Of a stretch of DNA of 64,000 nt, positions 1 to 10,423 are shown one piece after another (the stretch's first letter is position 1; each line of letters opens with the position of its first letter). A program made the translations under genes and the position numbers. The DNA is from Halopseudomonas pachastrellae (lineage in GTDB: Bacteria > Pseudomonadota > Gammaproteobacteria > Pseudomonadales > Pseudomonadaceae), in NCBI RefSeq assembly GCF_900114765.1, contig NZ_FOUD01000007.1, positions 121,511 to 185,510 on the forward strand, read 5' to 3'. The notes beneath the pieces are model-generated. The model was not told the origin of the DNA. It worked only from the letters and a program-made list of their open reading frames with translations, and did not search any database.

Positions 1-330
1 CTCGCCATTGCTGGCCTTGCTGATGCGGAAGATGATGTCACCGCCGTACTTGTTCAGATCCATCAGGCCGACTTCAAAGATCAGGGCGTCGCGAGCGAAC
101 GCTTCGCGCAGGTAGGTCGTGGCCAGATCGGTCACGATGATGCCGACGCCTTTCTCGCTGACTTCCTCGATACCGAACTGGTACAGAAAGCGTGCACGTG
201 CCTCGGAGATCATTGAGATCATCGAGTCGTTTGCCAGGTGGTTCGCCGAGTTGATGTCGGTAATGCGCACCGTGAGCTGAGTGGTGAAGTAAAACTGGTT
301 CTCGGGAAAGTCGAGTTGCAGGCGTGCCAT
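1..330 (-). CDS. Hotdog-fold thioesterase family protein (partial, 3' end outside window)
   Basis: The reading frame starts at ATG 330-328 on the minus strand and runs off the left edge, giving 110 residues. The text resembles the small single-domain acyl-CoA thioesterases of the 4-hydroxybenzoyl-CoA thioesterase/YbgC type: a beta-strand opening (FTTQLTVRITDINSANHLAN), in which an Asp and an Asn/His pair occupy the usual active-site loop, followed by a central helix and the strand VGIIVTDLATTYLREAF. The family hydrolyses acyl-CoA thioesters in the cytoplasm; the substrate here is unknown. It lies downstream of aceA on the same strand, but a terminator separates the two, so it is probably transcribed on its own. 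Family assignment is fairly secure, the exact function is not. Confidence 0.75.
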   Translation of the reverse strand, partial: MARLQLDFPENQFYFTTQLTVRITDINSANHLANDSMISMISEARARFLYQFGIEEVSEKGVGIIVTDLATTYLREAFARDALIFEVGLMDLNKYGGDIIFRISKASNGE

Positions 331-410
331 AACTGAATAATGCCTTGTTGCGTGAACCGGGGTAGGGCAGAAGTGCTGCGCATTCTACCTGAGCAGTTTG
401 ATGCTTTACA

Positions 411-441
411 GAAAAAAGGGGCTGCCAGTGGCAGCCCCTTC
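411..441 (-). terminator. Rho-independent terminator of aceA
   Basis: A perfect 9-bp stem (GGGGCTGCC / GGCAGCCCC, 418-426 with 430-438) with a 3-nt loop is followed on the minus strand by a run of six T (complement of 412-417). It lies 40 nt past the aceA stop. Confidence 0.85.
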
Positions 442-478
442 TTCACACCTGAGCCTTGCGGCTCTGAATCAGTGGCTA

Positions 479-2080
479 TCAGCCGAACTGGTTCATGGTG
501 TTGTCTTTACCGCTAGCTTTCAGAGCAGCTTCGCCAGCGAAGTACTCTTTATGGTTGTCGCCGATGTCGGAGCCAGCCATGTTCTGGTGCTTGACGCAGG
601 CGATACCCTGGCGCAGTTCCTGGCGCTGAACGCCTTTCACGTAAGCCAGCATGCCTTGCTCTGCGAAGTAACCTTTTGCCAGGTTGTCGGTAGACAGTGC
701 GGCAGTGTGGTATGTCGGCAGAGTGATCAGGTGGTGGAAGATGCCAGCGTGAGCCGAACCATCGCGTTGGAAGGTGCGGATGCGCTCGTCAGCTTCAGCA
801 GCCAGTTCGGACTCGTCGTAGTCAACGCTCATCAGGTTGGCACGATCGTAGGCAGAAACGTCTTTGCCAGCTTCAGTCCAGGCATCGAACACTTGCTGAC
901 GGAAGTTCAGGGTCCAGTTGAAGGACGGGCTGTTGTTGTAAACCAGCTTGGCGTTCGGGATGACTTCGCGTACGCGGTCAACCATGCCTTTGATCTGGCC
1001 AACGTGCGGCTTCTCGGTTTCGATCCACAGCATGTCTGCGCCGTTCTGCAGGGAAGTGATGCAGTCCAGTACGCAGCGGTCTTCACCAGTGCCCTTGCGG
1101 AACTGGAACAGGTTGGACGGCAGACGCTTCGGACGCAGCAGCTTGCCATCGCGCTTGATAACAACGTCGCCGTTGCCCAGTTCGGCATCGGAGATTTCGT
1201 CGCAATCCAGGAAGCTGTTGTACAGGTCGCCCAGGTCACCCGGCTCAGCGGTAACAGCGATCTGCTTGGTCAGGCCAGCGCCCAGGGAGTCGGTACGAGC
1301 AACGATCACGCCGTTGTCGATACCCAGCTCGAGGAACGCGTAGCGAACAGCGTTGATCTTGGCCAGGAAGTCAGCGTGCGGAACGGTAACTTTACCGTCT
1401 TGGTGGCCGCACTGCTTCTCGTCGGAAACCTGGTTTTCGATCTGGATGCAGCAGGCACCGGCTTCGATCATTTTCTTGGCCAGCAGGTAGGTCGCTTCAG
1501 CGTTACCGAAACCAGCGTCGATGTCAGCGATGATCGGCACAACGTGAGTTTCGTAGTTGTCGATCTGGTTCTGGATGTCAGCAGCCTTGGCTTGGTCGCC
1601 AGCTTCGCGAGCAGCGTCCAGAGCGGTGAACAGCAGGTCCAGTTCGCGAGCGTCAGCCTGGCGCAGGAAGGTGTACAGCTCTTCGATCAGAGCGGCAACA
1701 GAAGTCTTCTCGTGCATGGACTGGTCAGGCAGCGGACCGAAGTCGGAACGCAGTGCAGCAACCATCCAGCCGGACAGGTACAGGTAGCGCTTGTTGGTGG
1801 TTTTCAGGTGCTTCTTGATGGAGATCAGCTTCTGCTGACCGATGAAGCCGTGCCAGCAACCCAGAGACTGAGTGTACACAGAGGAGTCGGCGTCGTACTC
1901 AGCCATGTCCTTGCGCATGATGTCTGCGGTGTACTGAGCGACTTCCAGACCGGTCTTGAAGCGGTTCTGAACACGCATACGAGCTACGTATTCCGGGTTG
2001 ATGGCACTCCAGGAGCTGCCCATTTTCTCTTTCAGAGCGGCAACGGCCTTGATCTCATTTTGGTAAGCTGACATGGTCAA
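479..2080 (-). CDS. aceA: Isocitrate lyase
   Basis: The enzyme cleaves isocitrate to glyoxylate and succinate, the first step of the glyoxylate shunt needed for growth on acetate, fatty acids and alkanes. The 533-residue length matches the long Pseudomonas-type isocitrate lyase rather than the 434-residue E. coli form. Visible signatures are the catalytic loop KQCGHQDGK (around residue 240), the metal/substrate stretch DIDAGFGN, VARTDSLGAG, and WIETEKPH. A Shine-Dalgarno sequence (GAAGGA) stands before the ATG at 2080. It is monocistronic, bounded by the terminator at 411-441 and a 412-nt upstream gap. Icd, the enzyme competing for isocitrate, is encoded at 10.4 kb. Confidence 0.97.
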   Translation of the reverse strand: MTMSAYQNEIKAVAALKEKMGSSWSAINPEYVARMRVQNRFKTGLEVAQYTADIMRKDMAEYDADSSVYTQSLGCWHGFIGQQKLISIKKHLKTTNKRYLYLSGWMVAALRSDFGPLPDQSMHEKTSVAALIEELYTFLRQADARELDLLFTALDAAREAGDQAKAADIQNQIDNYETHVVPIIADIDAGFGNAEATYLLAKKMIEAGACCIQIENQVSDEKQCGHQDGKVTVPHADFLAKINAVRYAFLELGIDNGVIVARTDSLGAGLTKQIAVTAEPGDLGDLYNSFLDCDEISDAELGNGDVVIKRDGKLLRPKRLPSNLFQFRKGTGEDRCVLDCITSLQNGADMLWIETEKPHVGQIKGMVDRVREVIPNAKLVYNNSPSFNWTLNFRQQVFDAWTEAGKDVSAYDRANLMSVDYDESELAAEADERIRTFQRDGSAHAGIFHHLITLPTYHTAALSTDNLAKGYFAEQGMLAYVKGVQRQELRQGIACVKHQNMAGSDIGDNHKEYFAGEAALKASGKDNTMNQFG

Positions 2081-2492
2081 TCCTTCACAGTTGGCGTTAG
2101 GTTCAGCACGATTTGTCGACCCATTGCTCCGCTGCTGCGGTTACTGCTCGGAAGGATATGAAAAGGGGAGACTGGCGATGCGCCAAAAGGAGAGGAGGTG
2201 ACAGTCGTGCGAGCGCTAAGCCATCGGTAATGGCGTTTGCTTGCCGGCGTTAACTGTGCAGCTTAAATCGCTTCCCCGTCCCTCAGGACAACTTTCGTTC
2301 CAGTCGCCACCTCGTCAATCTGCCTTATGAGCGGTATAGACACATAACGAGCCGTTGGTATTGGCGCCGTTACGGAGGCCTCAGGGCCTCTGGCTAGCGG
2401 GAGCGTGGGCAATGATGGGACTTCGATTGGGATAAGTCAATGCCGTATGTAGTGTTTTTTGGCTGGCACTACAACGTGCAGTACGTGACGCA
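2081..2492. other. Intergenic region upstream of aceA
   Basis: This 412-nt stretch holds the aceA leader and the 3' side of the secretin-like gene. No convincing coding frame is present. One short inverted repeat (GAGGCC / GGCCTC, 2375-2390) follows the 3' end of the minus-strand gene at 2493, but it has no T-run, so it is only a possible terminator or mRNA-end stabiliser. No operator was recognised with confidence. Confidence 0.5.
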
Positions 2493-3314
2493 TCAGTCAA
2501 CGCGGTCAACTTTCAGGCGAATCGAGCCGCTGCTGCTGCGCTGTGTGCTGATGCGTCGTCCAACATCGCTATCGCGTCCCGAGGTTGCGTCGTCCAGCCC
2601 GCCAACGGTTACCCACTGGCCGAGCGGGGCGGTGACCACGGTGTCGGCCTGCTGTACATCGATGACGCCTTGACGACGGTTGTTCAGGCGGTTGTTGTTG
2701 GCACTCAGGGTGATGGTCGCCATGTCGCCGCTCAGCTGCACAGTGGCGTAAAAGCCCTGGGTTACGTCCTGGTATTGGGTTTGCTCAATGACCTGGCCGT
2801 AGACATTGGTGGTTCTGGTGGTGATGGGCACGCTTTGCCCACCCTGAATCAGTACCGGGTAGCCTTCGCTAGCCATAACCTGGCGAACGCCATCGTTGCT
2901 GCCATAGGTACGCCGGTTGATGATGCGTGCGCTGTTACCGTGATTGTCTGGGTTTCCGATGATGATCTCGGCTGGCCCGGTGTCGATGCTGCCATCAACC
3001 CGGTAGCCACCGCTGCTGCCGCTGCTACTGCCGGAGTTGGCAACGCTGATCATCAGCCGGGAAGGCTGAGTGTCCAATTGGCCGACCAGCGCTTTGATTT
3101 CGTCAATGCGCTGCGGTTCTGCGCGTATCAGCAGCTGGTTGCCGTAGGCTGACACCCGCTCGTTGGATTGCAACATCGGCTGGATGGCGGGGATGATGTT
3201 TTCGGCCATGTTGTAGCCCAGCGGCACAATCTCGGTAGTCGGCGCGGCATTGGCCATCAGGGTGGCGATGGAGAGCGTCATCCAGCACAGTAGTTTGAGC
3301 ATGCCTGACTTCAC
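2493..3314 (-). CDS. Secretin N-domain-like periplasmic protein
   Basis: The product is 273 residues with an N-terminal signal peptide ending near ANA (about residue 23). Residues 28-85 (EIVPLGYNMAENIIPAIQPM ... IDEIKALVGQLDTQP) have the N1/NolW-type fold motif that precedes the pore in type II/III secretion secretins, but the C-terminal beta-barrel is absent, so it cannot form a channel by itself. A Ser/Gly-rich linker follows, then a beta-rich domain. The start is GTG at 3314, placed 8 nt after a strong GAGGAGG (3323-3329); the ATG at 3302 is worse spaced. Its first four bases overlap the stop of the upstream GNAT gene, so it is the last gene of a roxA-GNAT operon. Its role is unknown. Confidence 0.7.
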   Translation of the reverse strand: MKSGMLKLLCWMTLSIATLMANAAPTTEIVPLGYNMAENIIPAIQPMLQSNERVSAYGNQLLIRAEPQRIDEIKALVGQLDTQPSRLMISVANSGSSSGSSGGYRVDGSIDTGPAEIIIGNPDNHGNSARIINRRTYGSNDGVRQVMASEGYPVLIQGGQSVPITTRTTNVYGQVIEQTQYQDVTQGFYATVQLSGDMATITLSANNNRLNNRRQGVIDVQQADTVVTAPLGQWVTVGGLDDATSGRDSDVGRRISTQRSSSGSIRLKVDRVD

Positions 3315-4315
3315 AGTAGAAACCTCCTCAGTGTCGGGTCGGTTTGGCTGCTTGCCCAGAGTTCATTGAAGCGATCACCCCAGCGTTTAGCTTGATCGGC
3401 GCTGTCGCGCCGCACGAAGCCGTCGCGCTGACGTGCCTTAGGTAGCATAAGAAATCCGCGATCGTCGCTGATGACCTGTACATGGGCCTGGAGTGGCAGG
3501 TCAGGGTGCTGACGTCTTACCTGGCACAGGCTGGGAAAGCGATGGGCCAGTGCTAGCGGCGTATGGCCGGAGAGAAACTCCGGGTCAACGCTCTGCAGCA
3601 GAATGCGTATCTGGGCTTTCGGATTGCGGGCAATGAGTGCTTCGCAGGCGCCGATGAAATCGCGTCGCTTAAACAGCCATGCCGCCTGCTCCGGGGCGAA
3701 TACCAGCAGTTGCTGGCGACAAGCGGTTACCAGCTCGTTGAGCAGCGCCTGGGCGTTGCCCTCGTTGAGCGGGGTCAGCGCCGGGTCGTCTTCGGGGTAG
3801 CGCGTAGCCTGCTCGGACTCGGTGTCCGGGTTGAGGATGCTGAAGCGCCCGGGGGAGATAAACTCGATGTCGGCGAGCGAATGCTCCACCTGATCGCTGG
3901 CTTTCCAGCACATGTCCTGGTGATCAATCCCGGCGTCCAGGTAGACCTCAGAGCAGACGCTGAAGCCAAGACGCTGATAGAACGCAATGGCGTGGGTCTG
4001 GGCGCTGAGCAATAGCTCATCCATGCCCTGGGCCTGGGCGTGTTCGATAATGGCGCGCATCAATTGATCGCCCAGCCCGGCACCACGATGCTCTGGCAGG
4101 ATGGCGATACGCCCTATGTGACCGTCGCTGAGCAACCGGCCGGTGCCGACCGGCTGCTCGGCTCGATACAGGAGAAAGTGGGTGGCTGTTTCATCCAGCG
4201 CGTCCCACTCCAGGTCCTCGGGAACCTGTTGTTCGTCAATGAATACCCGCTGACGTATGTCGCGCAGGGCCTTGCCTGTGCGCCAGTCAGCAGTGGTAAC
4301 AAAGACGTCATTCAT
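3311..4315 (-). CDS. GNAT acetyltransferase with C-terminal DUF7931-like domain
   Basis: The first ~145 residues form a GNAT N-acetyltransferase domain with the acetyl-CoA-binding motif LPEHRGAGLGDQLM near residue 75 and the later FYQRLGFSVCSEVYLDAGI segment. Residues ~170-334 form a second domain containing an R-R-D/F-I-G helix and LLQSVDPEFLSGHTPLALAH, matching the extra domain often attached to Pseudomonas GNAT proteins. Substrate unknown. The start ATG overlaps the roxA 3' end by 8 nt and its stop overlaps the secretin-like start by 4 nt, indicating translational coupling in a three-gene operon. Confidence 0.85.
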   Translation of the reverse strand: MNDVFVTTADWRTGKALRDIRQRVFIDEQQVPEDLEWDALDETATHFLLYRAEQPVGTGRLLSDGHIGRIAILPEHRGAGLGDQLMRAIIEHAQAQGMDELLLSAQTHAIAFYQRLGFSVCSEVYLDAGIDHQDMCWKASDQVEHSLADIEFISPGRFSILNPDTESEQATRYPEDDPALTPLNEGNAQALLNELVTACRQQLLVFAPEQAAWLFKRRDFIGACEALIARNPKAQIRILLQSVDPEFLSGHTPLALAHRFPSLCQVRRQHPDLPLQAHVQVISDDRGFLMLPKARQRDGFVRRDSADQAKRWGDRFNELWASSQTDPTLRRFLL

Positions 4316-5480
4316 CCTGTCTCTCCATCAACAAAAAACCTTTGGCCACCAGTTGCTCCAGCAGTTGCTGGGCGTCTTCTTCCTGCGTCCAGCCAAGCAA
4401 CAGCTCGGCTGGCAGATAGCGCTGATTACAGATTAGCTGAACCAGCGGCAGCAGGGCCGGACCCACAGCGCAATGCTCGCCATTGGCAAACAACCGCAAG
4501 CTACCGTCGGCCGCCTCCCAGTAGGCCAGTCGCACCGCCGGGTTGGTTTCAAGGCCAATGCCGGCACTCAGCGACTCTGCCAAGGGCTCGGGCTCTCCGG
4601 CGTAGGCTTGCGCCAGCTCCGGATACTTGGCTTCGGTCATATGGCGGCCGAACCAGGTTGCCAATGCCTCTTTGTCTGAGACCAGGCGCAGAACGCTTTG
4701 TTGCAGGCGATCGATCGCTGCGGGATCAATGGCCGCAGGGTCCGACGGACGGTTGAGACCGGCATCGCCGTAACGCTGATCGTCACTCAGGTGATGGGCC
4801 AGATAGTCGGTGAAGTGCACCAGAATCTCGGCGTGGCTGGGGGCGCGAAAGCCAATGGAGTAGGTCATGCAGTCGGTCTCGGCGACACCGTCGTGGGCAA
4901 CGCCCGGTGGGATATACAGCATGTCGCCGGGTTCCAGCACCCATTCATCCTGGCAGTCGAAGTCAGCAAGGATGCGCAGGTCCGGGTTGTCCAGCAGTTG
5001 GCTGTCTTCGCTGCACTGCTGGCCGATGCGCCAGCGGCGTTTGCCGTGGCCCTGCAGCAGAAACACATCGTAGTTGTCATAGTGCGGACCAACGCCGCCG
5101 CCGGGTGTGGCATAGCTGATCATGACGTCATCCACGCGCCAGCTGGGCAGAAAGCGGAATTGAGCCAGCAGGTCGGCGACTTCCGGTACAAACTGATCGA
5201 CCGCCTGCACCAGCAGCGTCCAGTCCCGCTCGGGGAGTTGCTGATAGGTGTCGTCCGGAAACGGCCCTTGGCGCAGCTCCCACGGGTGTGAACCCTGTTT
5301 GAGGATGATGCGCGACTCGACTTCTTCTTCAAGCGACAGGCCCGCCAGCTCGTTGGGCTCAATCGGGCTTTCGAAGCCGGGAATGGCCTGACGAATCAGC
5401 AGCGGCTTGCGCTGCCAGTATTCTGCGAGGAAGCGGTCGACACCGATATCACCAAACAGCGAGTCGAATTCAATGGTCAT
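4308..5480 (-). CDS. roxA: Ribosomal protein L16 arginine hydroxylase (JmjC cupin)
   Basis: RoxA (YcfD) is a 2-oxoglutarate/Fe(II)-dependent JmjC oxygenase that hydroxylates an arginine of 50S ribosomal protein L16. The protein is 390 residues, as usual for the family. The iron-binding HxD is visible in GVGPHYDNYDVFLLQGHGKR (about residue 130), and the distal His in YIPPGVAHDGVAE (about residue 195). The C-terminal third is the winged-helix part. In E. coli this gene also lies near the purB-hflD-mnmA-nudJ cluster, as here. It leads the operon roxA-GNAT-secretin-like. Confidence 0.92.
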   Translation of the reverse strand: MTIEFDSLFGDIGVDRFLAEYWQRKPLLIRQAIPGFESPIEPNELAGLSLEEEVESRIILKQGSHPWELRQGPFPDDTYQQLPERDWTLLVQAVDQFVPEVADLLAQFRFLPSWRVDDVMISYATPGGGVGPHYDNYDVFLLQGHGKRRWRIGQQCSEDSQLLDNPDLRILADFDCQDEWVLEPGDMLYIPPGVAHDGVAETDCMTYSIGFRAPSHAEILVHFTDYLAHHLSDDQRYGDAGLNRPSDPAAIDPAAIDRLQQSVLRLVSDKEALATWFGRHMTEAKYPELAQAYAGEPEPLAESLSAGIGLETNPAVRLAYWEAADGSLRLFANGEHCAVGPALLPLVQLICNQRYLPAELLLGWTQEEDAQQLLEQLVAKGFLLMERQDE

Positions 5481-5499
5481 CTTTCTGGCTCCAGAATGG

Positions 5500-5526
5500 A
5501 CAGCGCCCGGTAAATCCGGGCGCTGT
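5500..5526. repeat. Perfect 11-bp inverted repeat between purB and roxA
   Basis: ACAGCGCCCGG (5500-5510), loop TAAAT, CCGGGCGCTGT (5516-5526). It sits after the purB stop and before roxA. There is no T-run on either strand, so it is either a weak purB terminator or a processing/stability hairpin. Confidence 0.6.
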
Positions 5527-5557
5527 GGGGCAGGGTGGCGGCGTTGGTTGGCGCGGA

Positions 5558-6964
<1,407 letters not shown>

Positions 6965-7855
6965 TCATACACCAGCGCGCGGCGTTTTGCCCGGCTTTGC
7001 CGGCAGATACAGGCTGAGCAGACTGGCGGTGAAAATCAGCCCGGCGCCCAGCCAGGAAGACCAGCCCGGCAACTCGTCCCACAATATCCAGGCGAAGGCA
7101 CCGGAAAAGACAATCGCCAGATAGCTTAAGGGGCCGATTTCGCCGGGAGGAGCCAGTGCGTAGGCGCGCGACATGACCAATTGGCTGGTCGTGGCGACAA
7201 TGCCGATCGCGGTCAGCAGACCGAGTTGTTGCAGGGTCAGCGGCTGATAGGCCCATAGCAGCGGAATGGCCGATAGCAGCGTCGAGAAGCTCGCAAAGTA
7301 GAACACGATGCGGGTCGCCGGCTCACTGTCGCTCATGGCGCGAATGGAGACGAAGGCGCAGGCTGCCAGTAGGCTGGCGGCTACCCCGGCAAGGGCTTTC
7401 GGGTCAAACAGGGCGCCGGTGGGTTTGGCAACCAGAATAACGCCAACAAAGCCGATGGCGACCGATAGCATCATGCGCCCGGTCAGGCTTTCTTTCAGCC
7501 ACCACCAAGCCAGCACGGGGGTGAACACGGGCGCGGCGTAGGTAAACACCATGGCATCGGCCAGTGGCAGGTGGGCAATGGCGTAGAAAAAGCAGTACAT
7601 CGCGCCCAGGCCGTAGAAGGTACGAAGAAAGTGGCTGCCCAGGCGCTGGGTGCGGAACGGGGCAAAGCCGCGAATCAGCATCAGCGGCAGAAAGTAGAAA
7701 ACACCGATCAGATTGCGGGCAAACACGACGGTCTCGTTATTAACGCCGGTCGAGACCTCGCGAATGAGCACGCCCATGATGGCGAACAGCAGTCCGGAAA
7801 GGGCTAGCAGCAGTGCGCCGCGGCGTGGCTGGTCGAGGCGGACGCTCTCAACCAC
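6965..7855 (-). CDS. EamA/DMT-family transporter
   Basis: The 296-residue protein has ten hydrophobic segments in two repeats, as expected for drug/metabolite transporter (EamA) permeases of the inner membrane. Each repeat ends with the typical acidic motif before a helix (WWLKESLTGRMM, and WDELPGWSSWLGAGLIF). I chose GTG 7855 as start: it gives a normal N-terminus ([20 protein letters not shown]) and overlaps the hflD stop by 8 nt, so translation is probably coupled. A longer upstream ATG frame reads only through the hflD coding sequence in another frame. Substrate unknown; many relatives export amino acids or metabolites. Confidence 0.85.
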   Translation of the reverse strand: MVESVRLDQPRRGALLLALSGLLFAIMGVLIREVSTGVNNETVVFARNLIGVFYFLPLMLIRGFAPFRTQRLGSHFLRTFYGLGAMYCFFYAIAHLPLADAMVFTYAAPVFTPVLAWWWLKESLTGRMMLSVAIGFVGVILVAKPTGALFDPKALAGVAASLLAACAFVSIRAMSDSEPATRIVFYFASFSTLLSAIPLLWAYQPLTLQQLGLLTAIGIVATTSQLVMSRAYALAPPGEIGPLSYLAIVFSGAFAWILWDELPGWSSWLGAGLIFTASLLSLYLPAKPGKTPRAGV

Positions 7856-8468
7856 GCAGCACCGCGCGCGTGGCGTCCAGTAGCTTGCGACGCTGCAGCA
7901 GTAGTTGCCAGCGATGACCACCCAGCTGTCGCCACAGCGTGGCGGAGCGGATGCCGGCCAGCAGTAGCGTGCGTACCCGATTGGCAACTTCCGGCTGCTG
8001 CAGGTAGCGCATGTCGCCATGGACCTGGATACGCAGGCGCAGGGTGCTGATGGTGTCTTGATAGGTGCTACCAAGTGAGGCCATGACGTTGTCGTGCAAT
8101 AGGCCGAAATGCTCGACTTGATGCTCGGCCTGGGCGATACGTTGGCCTAGTACCTGCAGCATGTCGTCGCGCTTGGCCAGTTGGCGTTGCAGGGTCAGCA
8201 GGTTCATAACGTAGCGCAGAGCGTCGCGCTGCAACGCGCCAGTATCACGCTCCAGCATGGCTTCAAGGGCCTGCAGGCCGCGGCGGATCTGGTGATGACT
8301 GCCGCCGTAAACGTCCAGCACGCAGTCGGGTGAGCGGTTCAGGATGCTCGCAACCAGACAGCTGGTCGGCCCTTCGCTGAGCTTGCCGCTGCGCGCCAGT
8401 TGGTCTACCTGTATGCCGGCTTCAAAGGTAGCGCCCAGGGCGATGACCTGATCGGTAAGCTGGCTCAC
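7848..8468 (-). CDS. hflD: High frequency lysogenization protein HflD homolog
   Basis: A 206-residue, mainly helical protein matching HflD (YcfC) in length and in the segments [40 protein letters not shown] and [20 protein letters not shown]. In E. coli HflD is a peripheral membrane protein that affects lambda CII stability; its normal cellular role is not clear. The ATG at 8468 overlaps the mnmA stop by 4 nt (ATGA), showing a coupled operon nudJ-mnmA-hflD. Confidence 0.92.
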   Translation of the reverse strand: MSQLTDQVIALGATFEAGIQVDQLARSGKLSEGPTSCLVASILNRSPDCVLDVYGGSHHQIRRGLQALEAMLERDTGALQRDALRYVMNLLTLQRQLAKRDDMLQVLGQRIAQAEHQVEHFGLLHDNVMASLGSTYQDTISTLRLRIQVHGDMRYLQQPEVANRVRTLLLAGIRSATLWRQLGGHRWQLLLQRRKLLDATRAVLRG

Positions 8469-9589
8469 GCGGCAGCCTCGCTGGCAATGGCTGTTTCAAT
8501 CACGCCGCCGCCCAGGCACACGTCGCCTTGATACAGCACCAGAGACTGCCCCGGCGTTACCGCGCGCTGCGGTTCGTCAAAACGAACCAGGTAACCAGTG
8601 GCGGTCTTTTCCAGGGTGCAAGCCTGGTCCGCCTGACGGTAGCGGACCTTGGCGGTCAGTTGTACGGGCTCGGTTACGTCGAGTTCATTGACCCAGTAGA
8701 TCGACGAGCAGGTAAGGGCGTCAGAGAACAACCAGGGGTGGTTGTTGCCTTGGCCGACGACCAGCACGTTGCGCGTCAGATCCTTCCTGAGTACGTACCA
8801 CGGGTCGTCACTGGCGCCTTGCAGGCCGCCGATACCCAGGCCCTGGCGCTGGCCGATGGTGTGATACATCAGGCCAACGTGGCGGCCGATGACGGTGCCG
8901 TCGGTGGTTTCGATATCACCGGGTTGGGCTGGCAGATACTGCTTGAGAAAGTCGCTGAAGCGGCGCTCGCCAATAAAGCAGATGCCGGTAGAGTCTTTCT
9001 TGCGTGCGGTAGCCAGCTCGTAGCGTTCAGCAATTTTGCGGACTTCCGGTTTCTCCAGCTCGCCGACCGGGAACAGCGTGCGCGCGATCTGCTCGGCGCC
9101 AACGGCGTGCAGGAAGTAGCTCTGATCCTTGTTATTGTCGATGCCGCGCAGCAGCACGGTTTGCCCCTCGCGCTCGGCACGGCGAACATAATGACCAGTG
9201 GCGATCAGGTCTGCGCCCAGGCTCAGGGCATAGTCCAGAAAGGCTTTGAACTTGATTTCGCGGTTACAGAGGATGTCGGGGTTGGGCGTGCGCCCAGCCT
9301 TGTATTCTTCGAGAAAGTGCTCGAAGACATTGTCCCAGTATTCGGCGGCAAAATTGGCTGTGTGCAGCTTGATGCCCAGTCGGTCACTCACGGCCTGCGC
9401 GTCGGCCAGGTCTTCCTTGGCGGTGCAGTATTCGGTGCCGTCGTCCTCATCCCAGTTCTTCATGAACAGGCCTTCAACCTGATAGCCCTGTTCCAGCAGC
9501 AGGGCTGCAGAGACAGAGGAGTCGACGCCGCCGGACATGCCGACGATGACGCGAATTTCGGAGTTGGGCGTGGTGGTCTGGGTAGACAT
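8465..9589 (-). CDS. mnmA: tRNA-specific 2-thiouridylase
   Basis: MnmA installs sulfur at position 2 of the wobble uridine (s2U34) of tRNAs for Lys, Glu and Gln using ATP and sulfur relayed from IscS. The 374-residue protein has the N-terminal PP-loop [10 protein letters not shown] near residue 18, the first catalytic Cys in [12 protein letters not shown] and the second in [12 protein letters not shown]. The C-terminal beta-barrel ends with [16 protein letters not shown]. It lies just 1 nt after nudJ and overlaps hflD, as in E. coli. Confidence 0.97.
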   Translation of the reverse strand: MSTQTTTPNSEIRVIVGMSGGVDSSVSAALLLEQGYQVEGLFMKNWDEDDGTEYCTAKEDLADAQAVSDRLGIKLHTANFAAEYWDNVFEHFLEEYKAGRTPNPDILCNREIKFKAFLDYALSLGADLIATGHYVRRAEREGQTVLLRGIDNNKDQSYFLHAVGAEQIARTLFPVGELEKPEVRKIAERYELATARKKDSTGICFIGERRFSDFLKQYLPAQPGDIETTDGTVIGRHVGLMYHTIGQRQGLGIGGLQGASDDPWYVLRKDLTRNVLVVGQGNNHPWLFSDALTCSSIYWVNELDVTEPVQLTAKVRYRQADQACTLEKTATGYLVRFDEPQRAVTPGQSLVLYQGDVCLGGGVIETAIASEAAA

Positions 9590-9590
9590 G

Positions 9591-10025
9591 TCAGCGAATC
9601 AGATCCAGTGAGTAGTGCGGTTTGTTCAGGTGGTCTCGAATGCAATCGGCAACCAGGTAGCTGCGCAGTTGAGCGCTATTGTCGACAATCTCGTCCAGGC
9701 TCATCCAGCGGGCGCGAATAATACCTTCGTCCAGCGGTCTGTCGGCGTCATGGCTGGTAGGCTTGGCGCTAAAGCAGACGCGTTGATAGGTCTCACCGTT
9801 GGCAGCCTGAAACAGGTAGATGCCGATGACCGTCTGCAGCTCGACGTGCCAGCCGGTTTCCTCGAGGGTTTCCCGTGTGGCTGCCTGCAGCAGCGTCTCA
9901 TTGGCTTCGAGATGGCCGGCCGGTTGATTTAGCACAATACGTCCGTCACGTTTTTCTTCGACCATCAGAAAGCGTGACTGATGCTCGACGATGGTGGCGA
10001 CGGTGACGTGGGGTAGAAAGCGCAT
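9591..10025 (-). CDS. nudJ: NUDIX hydrolase (NudJ, phosphatase for thiamin/HMP pyrophosphates)
   Basis: The 144-residue protein has the Nudix box from about residue 37, with the core [11 protein letters not shown] supplying the metal-binding REXXEE residues. NudJ in E. coli acts on hydroxymethylpyrimidine pyrophosphate, thiamine pyrophosphate and nucleoside di/triphosphates. The start [13 protein letters not shown] at 10025 begins just before the first strand; the frame stays open further upstream but without family resemblance. It is the first gene of the conserved nudJ-mnmA-hflD-(DMT)-purB run. Confidence 0.9.
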   Translation of the reverse strand: MRFLPHVTVATIVEHQSRFLMVEEKRDGRIVLNQPAGHLEANETLLQAATRETLEETGWHVELQTVIGIYLFQAANGETYQRVCFSAKPTSHDADRPLDEGIIRARWMSLDEIVDNSAQLRSYLVADCIRDHLNKPHYSLDLIR

Positions 10026-10423
10026 CGCGGTTCCTCGGCAGGTGCAATAGGGTAGCGCAAACGGCCTGGTGGGTGAACTCCTGCCGTCGCCTTTGGTAAA
10101 GCGGCAGAAAGCGACTAGGATTCTAGTGGGTTGCTGCTGTTTGCTGCGCTTGGCGCAAACGCGCGTCATGCCAAAACAGCTTGGTAAAGGTTGCGTGTGT
10201 AGTGATGGTTGTAGTGTTACTACATATTTTTTGTGAATCACCCTTAATTCCCTAATGAAATAGGGGGTTCAATAGCAGGTCGGTGATGTTGTAGACAAAA
10301 GTGCGTGACAATCTGTAGGAAAACTACAACAATATCGGCGCTGAAAATCCGTATTCAATGGCGCGCCGAGGGTTATCCTCCCTCGTCGCTGTCAGTGCAA
10401 CGACAACACAAACGGAGTCAAAG
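10026..10423. other. Divergent intergenic region nudJ / icd
   Basis: A 398-nt non-coding region serving as promoter area for both nudJ (minus) and icd (plus). It is AT-rich between about 10205 and 10345, where the TGTAG/CTACA dyads listed separately are found. No gene seen. Confidence 0.6.
10210..10328. promoter_or_regulatory. Two TGTAG...CTACA dyads upstream of icd (candidate operators)
   Basis: The first dyad is TGTAGT-GTT-ACTACA (10210-10224), a perfect 6-bp inverted repeat with 3-nt spacing. The second is TGTAG-GAAAA-CTACA (10314-10328). A lone TGTAG half-site lies at 10290-10294. Half-sites of this kind resemble those reported for RpiR-family carbon regulators of Pseudomonas (RccR/HexR); the link to those proteins is inference from memory. 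Confidence 0.5.

Noticed and set aside
398..2071. 557-codon open frame on the plus strand across aceA
   Set aside because: It is the exact antisense shadow of isocitrate lyase, which carries all family motifs; GC-rich coding DNA often leaves such long antisense frames.
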